From positions 1 through 31,042 of the forward strand of contig CAKTTB010000016.1 of the NCBI GenBank assembly GCA_934613505.1: a stretch of 31,042 nucleotides of DNA, given 5' to 3'. The notes under the pieces were generated by a model that saw only the letters and a list, made by a program, of their open reading frames with translations, was not told where the DNA came from and ran no database searches. Source of the DNA: an uncultured Oscillospiraceae bacterium (GTDB taxonomy: Bacteria; Bacillota; Clostridia; Oscillospirales; Oscillospiraceae). Below, piece after piece: positions 14,640 to 21,920 of the stretch. Each line of letters opens with the position of its first letter. Within the stretch, counting starts at the first letter, position 1. Made by a program: the position numbers and the translations under genes.

Positions 14640-16727
14640 ATGGAACCAACCAGGCGTCCGGAGGACGAAACACAACTGAACAAGACGCCTGAGGAGCAGG
14701 TCAAAGCGCCAGAACCGCAGGAGACTGCCTACTCGCTCGAGGAGATCATGAACGAGTTCGGCGGCTGGACGAAGCGCGAACCGCCGCAGGAACAGTCTGC
14801 CGCGAAAGCGCCGGAAAAGCCGGAGAAACCGGAAAAACCGGACGCGCCCGCCGCCGTCTCCGGCGATACCATCCGCTTCGCGCCCATCCGCGACGAGCCG
14901 AAGAAGGAGCCGGAGCGTCCTGCGGTCTGGACCTATCAGGGCGAGCCGGATCCCGCGCCGCCTGCGTCCGACCCCAAGGAGGCACGCGAGCAGGCCCGCG
15001 CCGAGCGCCGGGAGAAGCGGCAGGCCGAAAAGCGCCGCCGCCAGCTCGAACGCTTCCAGAAAAAAGAAGCGCGGAAAAAGCGGGCGCAGGAGCAGCCGGA
15101 GCATACCTTCGCGTCGCTCGCCGAGGCGTACCAGTTCTACGCATCCGCCTCCGGCATCCGCCTGCGGCTGCTCGTGAGCGCCCTTCTGTGCCTCGGGTCG
15201 ATCGTGCTGCTGGTGCTGTCCACGCCCGCCGTCATCGGCGGCGACGGCGCAAATACGGGGATCTATGCCACGGTGATGCTTGGGCTTCTGGTCGTGCAGG
15301 CGCTTTTGTCCTATGACGTCTGCCTTGGCGGCGTGACGCAGCTTCTGAAGCTCCGCTTCGACCACACCAGCATGCTCTTCGCGGCGCTCATCGCCGTGAC
15401 TGCAGACGCGTTTTTCGCCATCGGCAGCGGCCGCACGCCGTTCTGCACGGTCGCGTCGGTCCTTCTGCTGCTCGCGCTCTGGAGCCGCAGCCTTCTTTAT
15501 GAAGCCCGGCGCAAATCCCTGCGCGCCGTCAGCAATATGGAAGACCCCGTCGCCGCCGTGCGTGAAGAGCAGGCGTGGCACGGCTACGACTGTATTTTCC
15601 GCGCGCCGGGCGATGCGGAGCAGTTTGCCGTCCAGCTCGAAATGCCGGACGCTGGCAGCCGCATCATGTGCGTCTACGCCCCGGTCATGACCGGGGTGAC
15701 GCTCGTTTTGTCCGTCCTGACGGCCCTTCGCAGCGGAGAGAGCTTTCTGTGGTCGTGGGCGGCCATGCTGCTGGCGGGCTATCCGGCCGGTATCCTGATC
15801 GCCTACGCAAGGCCGTTCGCCTCGTTCAGCAAGCGCCTGTACCGCGCCGGTGCGGCTGTGGCCGGCTGGCAGGGCGCGCGAAACCTGTCCGGCGAGGCGG
15901 GCCTCATCATGGAGGATGCAGATCTGTTCCCGCCGCAGAACGTGACGCAGGGCGGCATGAAGATCTATGCCGACCGCCCCGCGCCCATGGTCATCGGCTA
16001 CGCCACCGCCGTCGTGCAGACGGCGGGCAGCGGCCTTGTGCCGCTGTTCGAGCAGATGATGCACGACCAGAACGGGCGGCGCTATACCGTCGATTCCTTC
16101 CGCCGCTACGAGGGCGGCGGTCTCGGCGCGACGATCCGCGGCGACGTGGTGCTGATGGGATCCATCGCCTTTATGAAGCTCATGCGCGTGCGCGTGCCGG
16201 AGGGCATCCGGCTCAAGCAGGCCGTCTATCTTTCAATCAATGGCGAGCTTGCCGCGGTCTTTGCTCTCAATTACGCCCCGGCGGAGTCTGTCCGGGCAGG
16301 TCTCGCGGCCGTCCTGCGCGCGGGCAATCTCGTGCCGGTGCTGGCCACGCGCGACTTTATGATCACCCCGCAGTTTCTGAAGCTGCGCTACAAGATCCCG
16401 CCGGAGCATATCGAGTTCCCGACCGTGGAAGAGCGGGCGCGCCTGTCCTCGCCGGACGCCGTCCATGCCGGGCGGCAGGGCGCGCTCATGGCGCGCAGCA
16501 CGTTCGCAGCCTTCTCCGGCAGCGTCTGCGCGGCGCGGAGCATGCGCGGCGCGGCCATCTGCTCGATCATCGTCTCGATCGCGGGCAGCGCGATCGGCGC
16601 GGCGCTGATGTTCCTTCTGACGTTCCTCGGCTCCAGCCTGTCCGCGTCGTGCTGGAACCTGTTTTTGTACACGCTTTTGTGGCTCGTTCCGGCGCTCCTG
16701 ACGGGCACTCTGGCCGGACGGACGTGA
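14640..16727 (+). CDS. membrane protein resembling a P-type ATPase without catalytic residues
   Basis: This 695-aa protein matches no family I can name with certainty. Residues 1-165 are cytoplasmic, Pro/Glu/Lys-rich and probably disordered, with the short motif YSLEEIMNEFGGW (31-43) and a basic helix (112-150). Four hydrophobic helices follow (about 174-195, 206-228, 243-262, 266-286). After helix 4, SRSLLYEARRKSLRAV resembles the post-TM4 stretch of P1B ATPases. Helices near 346-365 and 370-390 follow, with GYPAG (380-384) where the CPC/PCAL motif would be. GLIMEDADLFPPQNVTQGG (421-439) lies where DKTGTLTxG is expected. YLSINGELAAVFAL and VPVLATRDFMIT resemble the P-domain segment before TGDN. 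DKTGT, TGE and GDGxND are absent. Two C-terminal helices end it. It is co-directional with rlmB. A pseudoenzyme is my inference. Confidence 0.6.
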   Translation: MEPTRRPEDETQLNKTPEEQVKAPEPQETAYSLEEIMNEFGGWTKREPPQEQSAAKAPEKPEKPEKPDAPAAVSGDTIRFAPIRDEPKKEPERPAVWTYQGEPDPAPPASDPKEAREQARAERREKRQAEKRRRQLERFQKKEARKKRAQEQPEHTFASLAEAYQFYASASGIRLRLLVSALLCLGSIVLLVLSTPAVIGGDGANTGIYATVMLGLLVVQALLSYDVCLGGVTQLLKLRFDHTSMLFAALIAVTADAFFAIGSGRTPFCTVASVLLLLALWSRSLLYEARRKSLRAVSNMEDPVAAVREEQAWHGYDCIFRAPGDAEQFAVQLEMPDAGSRIMCVYAPVMTGVTLVLSVLTALRSGESFLWSWAAMLLAGYPAGILIAYARPFASFSKRLYRAGAAVAGWQGARNLSGEAGLIMEDADLFPPQNVTQGGMKIYADRPAPMVIGYATAVVQTAGSGLVPLFEQMMHDQNGRRYTVDSFRRYEGGGLGATIRGDVVLMGSIAFMKLMRVRVPEGIRLKQAVYLSINGELAAVFALNYAPAESVRAGLAAVLRAGNLVPVLATRDFMITPQFLKLRYKIPPEHIEFPTVEERARLSSPDAVHAGRQGALMARSTFAAFSGSVCAARSMRGAAICSIIVSIAGSAIGAALMFLLTFLGSSLSASCWNLFLYTLLWLVPALLTGTLAGRT

Positions 16728-16751
16728 GCGTACGGGAAAAATGCAGATTTT

Positions 16752-16803
16752 CATGGGATTTCACAAGATTCTAATTGCAATCCCATGGGGATTCGTATAT
16801 AAT
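16752..16803 (+). promoter_or_regulatory. promoter and palindrome upstream of the EF-G-like gene
   Basis: TTGCAA (16775-16780), 17 bp, TATAAT (16798-16803). CATGGGATT (16752-16760) is the exact inverse of AATCCCATG (16779-16787). The latter also forms a near-palindrome AATCCCATGGGGATT (16779-16793) across the -35/-10 spacer. This looks like an operator. The leader then holds a hairpin around 16842-16871 before the AAAGGAG ribosome site. Confidence 0.65.
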
Positions 16804-16891
16804 GGATTCTAAAGGTCGGCGAAACTGAGATCTGCCGAGAGGCAGGGCGCGCCGTTTGGCGTCCTGTCTGGAGAAAGGAGTAATTATCACT

Positions 16892-18961
16892 ATGGGCTAT
16901 ACTGCCAATGACATTCGCAACATCTGCCTGCTTGGCCACGGCGGCGACGGCAAATCCGCTCTGTGCGAGAGCATGCTGTTCACCACCAAGGCGATCACCC
17001 GTCTGGGCAAGCGTGCCGATGGCACCACTGTTTCTGACTTTGACGATGAAGAGAAGAAGAGACAGTATTCCATCTCTTCCTCTGTGATTCCCGTTGAATA
17101 TAGCAAGTGCAAGATCAACGTGATCGACAACCCCGGCTATTTTGACTTCGCCGGCCAGATCGTGCAGTCTCTGCGCGTGGCTGACGCAGGCCTCATCTGC
17201 CTGACCGCCAAGAGTGGCATCGGCGTCGGCACCGAAAAGGGCTGGAAGTACCTGTCCAAGGCCGGTCTGCCCGCCATGTTCTACATTTCCAAGCTCGACG
17301 AAGAGCATGCCAACTTCTTCAACGTTCTCGACAGCCTGCGCGAAATGTTCGGCGCATCCGTCATTCCGTTCACCTTCCCGATCCTCAAGGGCGAAGAGGC
17401 CGTCGGCCTTGTCGACCTCATCGAGAAGAAGGCCTATGACGCCAATGGCAAAGAGATCGCCCTGCCGGCCGACGCTGCCGACAAGATCGAAGAGTACATG
17501 GCAGAGCTGAACGAGCAGGTCGCCGAGACCGACGAAGCGCTCATGGAGAAGTTCTTCATGGAAGAGCCGTTCACGCAGGAAGAGCTGATCACCGGCATCA
17601 AGGCCGGCATCCGCGAGCGCAGCGTGACCCCGGTCTTCTGCGGCTGCGCCTATACGGGCCTCGGCACCACCAACCTCCTGTCCAACATCGTCAAGTATGC
17701 GCCGAACCCCCTCGAGGGCAAGCCCATGACCCAGGTCGACGACGAGGGCAAGGAATCCGAGTTCAAGCTCGACCCGAACGGCAGCCCCATGGCGTTCGTT
17801 TTCAACACGCTGGCTGACCAGTACGGCAAGAACTCCTACTTCAAGGTCATCTCTGGCGATATGGAAGACACCCTCACGGTCGTCAACGCCCGCACCGGCG
17901 ATTCCGAAAAGCTCGGCAACATGTTCTTCCCGAAGGGCAAGGACAACACCAAGACCTCCAAGATCTGCTGCGGCGATATCGGCGTCTTCACCAAGCTCGC
18001 TTCCGTCAAGACCGGCGACACGCTGGGGCTGCCCGGCAAGACCGTCCGCATCAAGGGCATGACCTATGACGAGCCGATGTACAAGCAGGCCATCTACGCC
18101 AAGGTCAAGGGCACCGAGGATAAGATCGCTGCCGGCCTTGTCAAGCTGAACGAGGAAGACGCGTCCTTCACTTACGGCAACGACCCCGAGACCAAGGAGC
18201 TCATCATTGCCGGTGCCGGCGATATGCAGCTGTCCGTCCTTATGGCCAAGCTCGCCAGCAAGTACAAGGTCGAGGCTGTTCTGAAGCCCGCCAAGATCGC
18301 TTACCGCGAGACCATCAAGAAGAAGGTCGAGATCCACGGCCGTCACAAGAAGCAGTCCGGCGGCCACGGCCAGTTCGGCGACGTCTATATCCGCTTCGAG
18401 CCGCAGTCCGAGTCCGAAGAGATGATCTTCGCGGATGAGACCGTCGGCGGCTGCGTGCCGAAGAACTTCATCCCGTCCGTTGAAAAGGGCCTGCGCAACT
18501 GCGTCGGCAAGGGCGTTCTGGCCGGCTACCCGGTCGTGTTCCTGAAGGCCACGCTGTACTTCGGTTCCTATCACCCCGTCGACTCCTCCGATATGGCGTT
18601 CCAGACCGCTGCCGGCATCGCCTACAAGGAAGGCCTGCCCACCGCTGGCCCGACCCTGCTCGAGCCGATCGGCGAGCTGAAGGTCCTCATCCCCGACAGC
18701 AACATGGGCGACGTCATCGGCGACCTCAACAAGCGCCGCGGCCGCGTCATGGGCATGAACCCCGATCCCGAGAACCCCGGCTATCAGATCGTTGAAGCCG
18801 AAGTTCCGGTCGGCGAAATGTCCTCCTACTCCATTGACCTCCGCGCCATGAGCCAGGGCCGCGGCAGCTACACGCTGAAGTTCGTCCGCTACGAGGAAGT
18901 CCCGCAGATGAACCAGGCCAAGATCATCGAAGACGCCAAGAAGGAAGAGGAAGAAGCATAA
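16892..18961 (+). CDS. EF-G-like translational GTPase (EF-G-2 type paralogue)
   Basis: This 689-aa protein has the five-domain layout of elongation factor G but divergent nucleotide motifs. G1 is GHGGDGKS (15-22) rather than AHIDAGKT. G3 is DNPGY (79-83), and G4 is SKLD (133-136) instead of NKMD. These mark the EF-G-2/FusA2-like subgroup, which binds ribosomes but is not the housekeeping translocase; the role is uncertain. Later domains are clear: domain II from about 265; domain III with EDASFTYGNDPETKELIIAG; domain IV with HKKQSGGHGQFGDVYIRFEP; domain V with PIGELKVLIPDSNMGDVIGD and RGRVMGMNPDPE. I chose the ATG at 16892, with AGAAAGGAG 11 nt upstream. Codon choice is strongly biased (AAG, GGC, CTG, ATC), suggesting high expression. 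It is a single-gene unit ending at a terminator. Confidence 0.9.
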   Translation: MGYTANDIRNICLLGHGGDGKSALCESMLFTTKAITRLGKRADGTTVSDFDDEEKKRQYSISSSVIPVEYSKCKINVIDNPGYFDFAGQIVQSLRVADAGLICLTAKSGIGVGTEKGWKYLSKAGLPAMFYISKLDEEHANFFNVLDSLREMFGASVIPFTFPILKGEEAVGLVDLIEKKAYDANGKEIALPADAADKIEEYMAELNEQVAETDEALMEKFFMEEPFTQEELITGIKAGIRERSVTPVFCGCAYTGLGTTNLLSNIVKYAPNPLEGKPMTQVDDEGKESEFKLDPNGSPMAFVFNTLADQYGKNSYFKVISGDMEDTLTVVNARTGDSEKLGNMFFPKGKDNTKTSKICCGDIGVFTKLASVKTGDTLGLPGKTVRIKGMTYDEPMYKQAIYAKVKGTEDKIAAGLVKLNEEDASFTYGNDPETKELIIAGAGDMQLSVLMAKLASKYKVEAVLKPAKIAYRETIKKKVEIHGRHKKQSGGHGQFGDVYIRFEPQSESEEMIFADETVGGCVPKNFIPSVEKGLRNCVGKGVLAGYPVVFLKATLYFGSYHPVDSSDMAFQTAAGIAYKEGLPTAGPTLLEPIGELKVLIPDSNMGDVIGDLNKRRGRVMGMNPDPENPGYQIVEAEVPVGEMSSYSIDLRAMSQGRGSYTLKFVRYEEVPQMNQAKIIEDAKKEEEEA

Positions 18962-18986
18962 GCGAACCCTTCCCATACCAGAAGTC

Positions 18987-19023
18987 AACCCCCCGGTTTC
19001 CATACGGAAACCGGGGGGTTTCA
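18987..19023 (+). terminator. terminator of the EF-G-like gene
   Basis: A perfect 15-bp stem (18987-19001 with 19006-19020) has an ATAC loop and a C6/G6 core, ending GGTTTC. It begins 25 bp after the stop codon. The T-run is short but the stem is very stable. Confidence 0.75.
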
Positions 19024-19031
19024 GGTTCCCA

Positions 19032-19344
19032 AAACGTCATTGTTCATTTATTCGCTAAAGCCTTCTGGCTCGTTTGTAGGGGACGATGCCGGTCACAGCC
19101 GTTCGCGACGAAGGCGCGTTACGGATGTGGGTCTGCCGCTTGCCGGTACACATCGTCCCGCTGCAGCGGTTACGAATTTGCCGCAAACTCCCGTAAAAAC
19201 GGTCTGTTCTGCCGGGTCGATGCGACGCCAACAGGCTGGTTTTGAGGCGCAACCGCGCGCAGCGCGGCTCTTAGCGCCGAAGATAGGCATCGCCCCCTAC
19301 AAACAAGTCGGAAGGCTTCCGGCATAGAACGGGCATTGATGTTT
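19032..19344. mobile_element. MITE-like inverted-repeat element, family B, copy 2
   Basis: This is the most complete copy, about 313 bp. The ends are imperfect inverted repeats of roughly 50-65 bp: the left end begins AAACGTCATTG, the right end, read inversely, AAACATCAATG. Both run inward to TTTGTAGGGG and CGATGCC or its GGCATCG mirror. The right half shares with copy 1 the segment from GATGCGACGCC through GAGGCGCAACCGCGCGCAG to CCCCTAC. No transposase is encoded. It lies between two terminators, in the non-coding stretch 18962-19417. Confidence 0.75.
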
Positions 19345-19360
19345 GATGACAAACACATAG

Positions 19361-19389
19361 AAAGCGCACCGCAGAATGCGGTGCGCTTT
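19361..19389 (-). terminator. terminator of the dicarboxylate symporter gene
   Basis: A perfect 12-bp stem (19361-19372 with 19378-19389) has a 5-nt loop. On the minus strand it ends CTTTC. It lies about 28 bp beyond the symporter stop codon. Confidence 0.7.
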
Positions 19390-19417
19390 CCATGAAATAA
19401 GGGCGTCTTATGGGTTT

Positions 19418-20668
19418 TTACTTTGCAGCTTTCGCGGCCTTCTTGGCAGCCTTCTCACGCTCGAGGCGGGAGATGAACAGGGCGCAGGTCGCGTCGCCGG
19501 TGATGTTCAGCGTGGTGCGGCCCATATCGAAGATCTTGTCGACGCCGGCGATGATGGCAATGCCTTCGACCGGCAGGCCGACCTGTGTCAGGACCATGGC
19601 CAGCATGATCATGCCCGCGCCGGAGACGCCGGCAGTACCGACGGAAGCGAGCGTCGCGGTCAGAACGATCATGGCCATGTCACCCAGCGTCAGCTGAACG
19701 CCGTAGCAGCAGGCAATGAAGACTGCGCAGACCGCCTGATAGATCGCGGTGCCGTCCATGTTGATCGTCGCGCCAAGGGGCAGGACGAAGGAGCTGATCT
19801 CCGGCTCCGCACCCATCTTGTTGCAGCACTCGATGTTGACGGGCAGGGTAGCGTTGGAGGACGTGGTGGTGAATGCGGTGATCATCGCGGGAGCCAGACC
19901 CTTGAAGAACTTGATCGGGCTCATCTTGGACAGGAACTTGACGGACAGACCGTAAACTACAATAACGTGAATGAGGTAGGCAAGATATGCGATGCCAATG
20001 ATGAGCGCAAGTTTACCGATAATGTCGGCACCATTGACGGCAACAACGTTCGTCATCAGGCACAGGACGCCGATCGGGGTAAACTTGATGATCATCATCA
20101 TGATCTGCATGATGACTTCTTCGCAGCAGTTGATGAGCTCACCGATTTTCTGGCCCTTTTCACCGGCAGCCAGGACGCCCGCGCCGAGGAAGATGGCGAT
20201 GACGATGACCGGCAGCATGTCGGAGTTGACCATGGGCTTGAAGAAGTTATCGGGGAAGATGTTCACGATAACCTGCATAACGGACGGAGCTTCCTTGGCT
20301 TCATATTCCAGAGCGCCCAGATCTGCGGACGGCAGCGGGGTGAAATTGCCCTTGAAGATGTTGACCAGAACAAGGCCGATGACGACAGCCAGAGCGGTCG
20401 TGATCATGTAGTACACGAAGGTCTTCAGGCCGACAGAGCCGACACGCTTGAGATCCTTCAGGCTGATGACGCCGTCAGCGATCGAGAACAGGACGACCGG
20501 GACGACCAGGAACTTCAGCAGGTTGACGTAGATCGTGCCGATGGGCTTGATCCACTCGGTTGTAAAATCGCCGAGACCGGCGAACGCGAAGATGAGGCCG
20601 AAGACAATACCGGCAAGCATGCCGATAAATATCCACGCGGGCAGACTGAGCTTCTTCTTTTCTTTCAT
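19418..20668 (-). CDS. dicarboxylate/amino-acid:cation symporter (SDF family)
   Basis: This 416-aa membrane protein takes up acidic amino acids or C4-dicarboxylates with Na+ or H+. It has the GltPh-like fold with eight membrane helices and two re-entrant loops. The hairpin-1 serine-rich motif reads TTTSSNATLPV, TM7 has the NMDGTAIYQ signature, and hairpin 2 is around ASVGTAGVSGAGMIM. TM8 carries GVDKIFDMGRTTLNITGDA. The C-terminus is Lys/Ala-rich. Start ATG 20668 has AAAGGGAG 6 nt upstream. Substrate (glutamate, aspartate, succinate/fumarate or serine) cannot be fixed from motifs alone. It lies just downstream of the OadG-like gene, but a terminator and its own promoter separate them. Confidence 0.93.
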   Translation of the reverse strand: MKEKKKLSLPAWIFIGMLAGIVFGLIFAFAGLGDFTTEWIKPIGTIYVNLLKFLVVPVVLFSIADGVISLKDLKRVGSVGLKTFVYYMITTALAVVIGLVLVNIFKGNFTPLPSADLGALEYEAKEAPSVMQVIVNIFPDNFFKPMVNSDMLPVIVIAIFLGAGVLAAGEKGQKIGELINCCEEVIMQIMMMIIKFTPIGVLCLMTNVVAVNGADIIGKLALIIGIAYLAYLIHVIVVYGLSVKFLSKMSPIKFFKGLAPAMITAFTTTSSNATLPVNIECCNKMGAEPEISSFVLPLGATINMDGTAIYQAVCAVFIACCYGVQLTLGDMAMIVLTATLASVGTAGVSGAGMIMLAMVLTQVGLPVEGIAIIAGVDKIFDMGRTTLNITGDATCALFISRLEREKAAKKAAKAAK

Positions 20669-20714
20669 AAAAATCTCCCTTTCTTCTCGGGGTTTCCCCC
20701 AGATTACATTACAC

Positions 20715-20743
20715 AGAATACCATGCCAAAGCGCCCGCGTAAA
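20715..20743 (-). promoter_or_regulatory. promoter of the symporter gene (extended -10)
   Basis: On the minus strand, TTTACG (20738-20743), 17 bp, TATTCT (20715-20720), preceded by TGG, which makes an extended -10 (TGnTATTCT). The -35 match is modest. Confidence 0.55.
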
Positions 20744-20815
20744 GTCAAACTGACTAATCTTAACGATATATTAACGTTTCCAATCATGCATAATGCACAA
20801 AGCTGATAGAAAGAA

Positions 20816-20843
20816 CAGCGCGCACAGAAACCTGTGCGCGCTG
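20816..20843 (-). terminator. terminator of the OadG-like gene
   Basis: A perfect 12-bp GC stem, CAGCGCGCACAG (20816-20827) with 20832-20843, has a 4-nt loop. On the minus strand it is followed by TTCTTTC. It lies 15 bp beyond the stop codon. Confidence 0.65.
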
Positions 20844-20857
20844 CGGGACTATGTAGC

Positions 20858-21217
20858 TTATTCGCCGTCCGTGATCTCGCGGATGGAGATGAACCGGAGC
20901 TGGTTGAGGGGCTTGCCGGTCTTGTCGGCGACGATCGCCATCAGCATGGCCGCGGTCTTGTCGGGGACGTTGTGCAGCTTGATCTGGCCGGCGGAGCCGG
21001 GAGCCTCGGCGGGCCTGACAGCCGGTGCGGCAGCGGCGGGAGCAGCTGCGGCTGCGGGCGCTTCGCTCTTCTTGCGGCTGGAGATGATCTTGCCTGCGAT
21101 CTGTGTGACGAACATCAGAAGGATCAGGCCGAAGAAAACAACAGCCATGCCGAGAACGACGATCAAAGCGGCGGTGCCGATGGAAATGCGCTCCATGGCG
21201 GCGTTAATCAGAAACAT
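20858..21217 (-). CDS. OadG-like membrane anchor (sodium-pump decarboxylase gamma subunit)
   Basis: This 119-aa protein has the OadG layout. A single transmembrane helix (about 10-35, TAALIVVLGMAVVFFGLILLMFV) is followed by a basic stretch (SSRKK), then an Ala/Pro-rich flexible linker (about 46-72). The C-terminal cytoplasmic domain is KLHNVPDKTAAMLMAIVADK. In oxaloacetate or methylmalonyl-CoA decarboxylase Na+ pumps, this subunit anchors the carboxyltransferase to the beta subunit. No alpha, beta or biotin subunit is present in the window. I chose the ATG at 21217, with GGAGG 8 nt upstream. A TATAAT at 21266-21271 (minus strand) may be its -10, but the -35 is weak. Confidence 0.75.
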   Translation of the reverse strand: MFLINAAMERISIGTAALIVVLGMAVVFFGLILLMFVTQIAGKIISSRKKSEAPAAAAAPAAAAPAVRPAEAPGSAGQIKLHNVPDKTAAMLMAIVADKTGKPLNQLRFISIREITDGE

Positions 21218-21341
21218 ACTATCTTCCTCCTCACAAAGCGCATCCGCGCCCTGATTTTCGGGCTTATTATAGCGCATGATCTCGTTAATTTGGTGTTAAA
21301 GAACACAAGATATGGAGTGGACAGATTGATACCGGAAAACC

Positions 21342-21465
21342 CCTTGCCTCTTCCTTTGGGAGAGGTGGCCGAGCGCAGCGAGGACGGAGAGGGTAAACAA
21401 CGTCCATGCCCGCAAAACCCTCTCAGTCGCCTGCGGCGACAGCTCTCCCAAAGGGAGAGCCAAGG
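21342..21465 (-). repeat. interspersed palindromic repeat, family A, copy 2 (inverted)
   Basis: Read on the minus strand it starts CCTTGGCTCTCCCTTTGGGA, has the GTCGCC-GCA-GGCGAC hairpin and GACTGAGAGGG. A variable middle follows, then CCCTCTCCGTCCTCGCTGCG and the right-end hairpin. Copies 1 (5025-5166) and 3 (25752-25870) are in the opposite orientation. It is non-coding. Confidence 0.88.
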
Positions 21466-21523
21466 GTCTTCTCCAGGCAGGGGGAGCCGATTTGGCCAGC
21501 AAAAAATTTTTTGCAAATTAGGA

Positions 21524-21551
21524 TTGCAAACGCCGGGAAAGGTGCTATAAT
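21524..21551 (+). promoter_or_regulatory. promoter of the cobalamin riboswitch RNA
   Basis: TTGCAA (21524-21529), 16 bp, TATAAT (21546-21551); shifting the -35 by one gives 17 bp. Transcription would begin near 21558, just ahead of the aptamer. Confidence 0.7.
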
Positions 21552-21562
21552 AGAGACAGGAA

Positions 21563-21690
21563 AGTTGATAGGCGGATTCAGTTCGCATGGCCTTGCGCCA
21601 TAGCGGAATGGGGTGGGAAGCCCCGCGAGTGGGTCACTGTGATGCATGCCTGACATGCTAAGTCAGATACGCCAGAGCTGGATCTGTGCT
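21563..21690 (+). ncRNA. cobalamin riboswitch (no gene behind it)
   Basis: The aptamer core is recognisable from conserved elements in order. ATGGC-CTTGC-GCCAT forms a stem-loop inside CGC/GCG. Then GGAATGGGGTGGGAAGCCCC matches the GGAAxxxGGTGxxAAxCC element. GGTCACTGTGA matches the CACTGT box. GCATG-CCTGA-CATGC forms a stem-loop, followed by TAAGTCAGATACGCC, matching the AAGTCAGxxxAC box. The outer helix pairs GGCG (about 21571-21574) with CGCC (about 21670-21673). Family knowledge: such RNAs sense B12 forms and repress transport or synthesis genes. The next plus-strand gene, ddl, is over 850 bp away behind terminators and has its own promoter. Confidence 0.85.
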
Positions 21691-21713
21691 CCTGCCGTCA
21701 CCGGGAGTTGATT

Positions 21714-21759
21714 GGACGTTCACGTCCGCACGGCTGGTGGCTGTGCGGACGTTTTTGTT
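21714..21759 (+). terminator. riboswitch expression platform: antiterminator/terminator
   Basis: The terminator stem pairs ACGTCCGCAC (21722-21731) with 21743-21752 and is followed by TTTTTGTTT. CGTCC (21723-21727) can instead pair with upstream GGACG (21714-21718). That gives two exclusive folds, typical of a transcriptional switch. Confidence 0.85.
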
Positions 21760-21867
21760 TGAAGCTGCGCCTCATCCCCCTGAAGCGCACGACCGGAAAC
21801 GCTGCACACACCGAGCGCTTTCCAGACAGTGCAGCAGGCGGGTCCCCCCTCGCAGCGCACTGCCTAA

Positions 21868-21915
21868 AAAAGATCATCCCTCCGGCGTCGGGAACCGCCG
21901 GAGGGATGATCTTTT
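21868..21915. terminator. bidirectional terminator
   Basis: A perfect 20-bp stem, 21868-21887 with 21896-21915, has an 8-nt loop, a run of T on the minus strand and CTTTT on the plus strand. It backs up the terminator at 21925-21952 for the leftward gene. It would also stop read-through from the riboswitch. The 115 bp between it and the riboswitch terminator hold no convincing gene. Confidence 0.8.
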
Positions 21916-21920
21916 GCACG

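Noticed and set aside
16751..19003. A 750-codon minus-strand open frame opposite the EF-G-like gene
   Set aside because: It covers the promoter and terminator of the real gene and lacks any recognisable domain; it is a codon-bias shadow.
19217..19327. A short open frame shared by both family B elements (…FEAQPRAARLLAPKIGI…)
   Set aside because: The peptides are similar only because the DNA is. There is no ribosome site, and the frame overlaps the palindromic core and terminal repeat.
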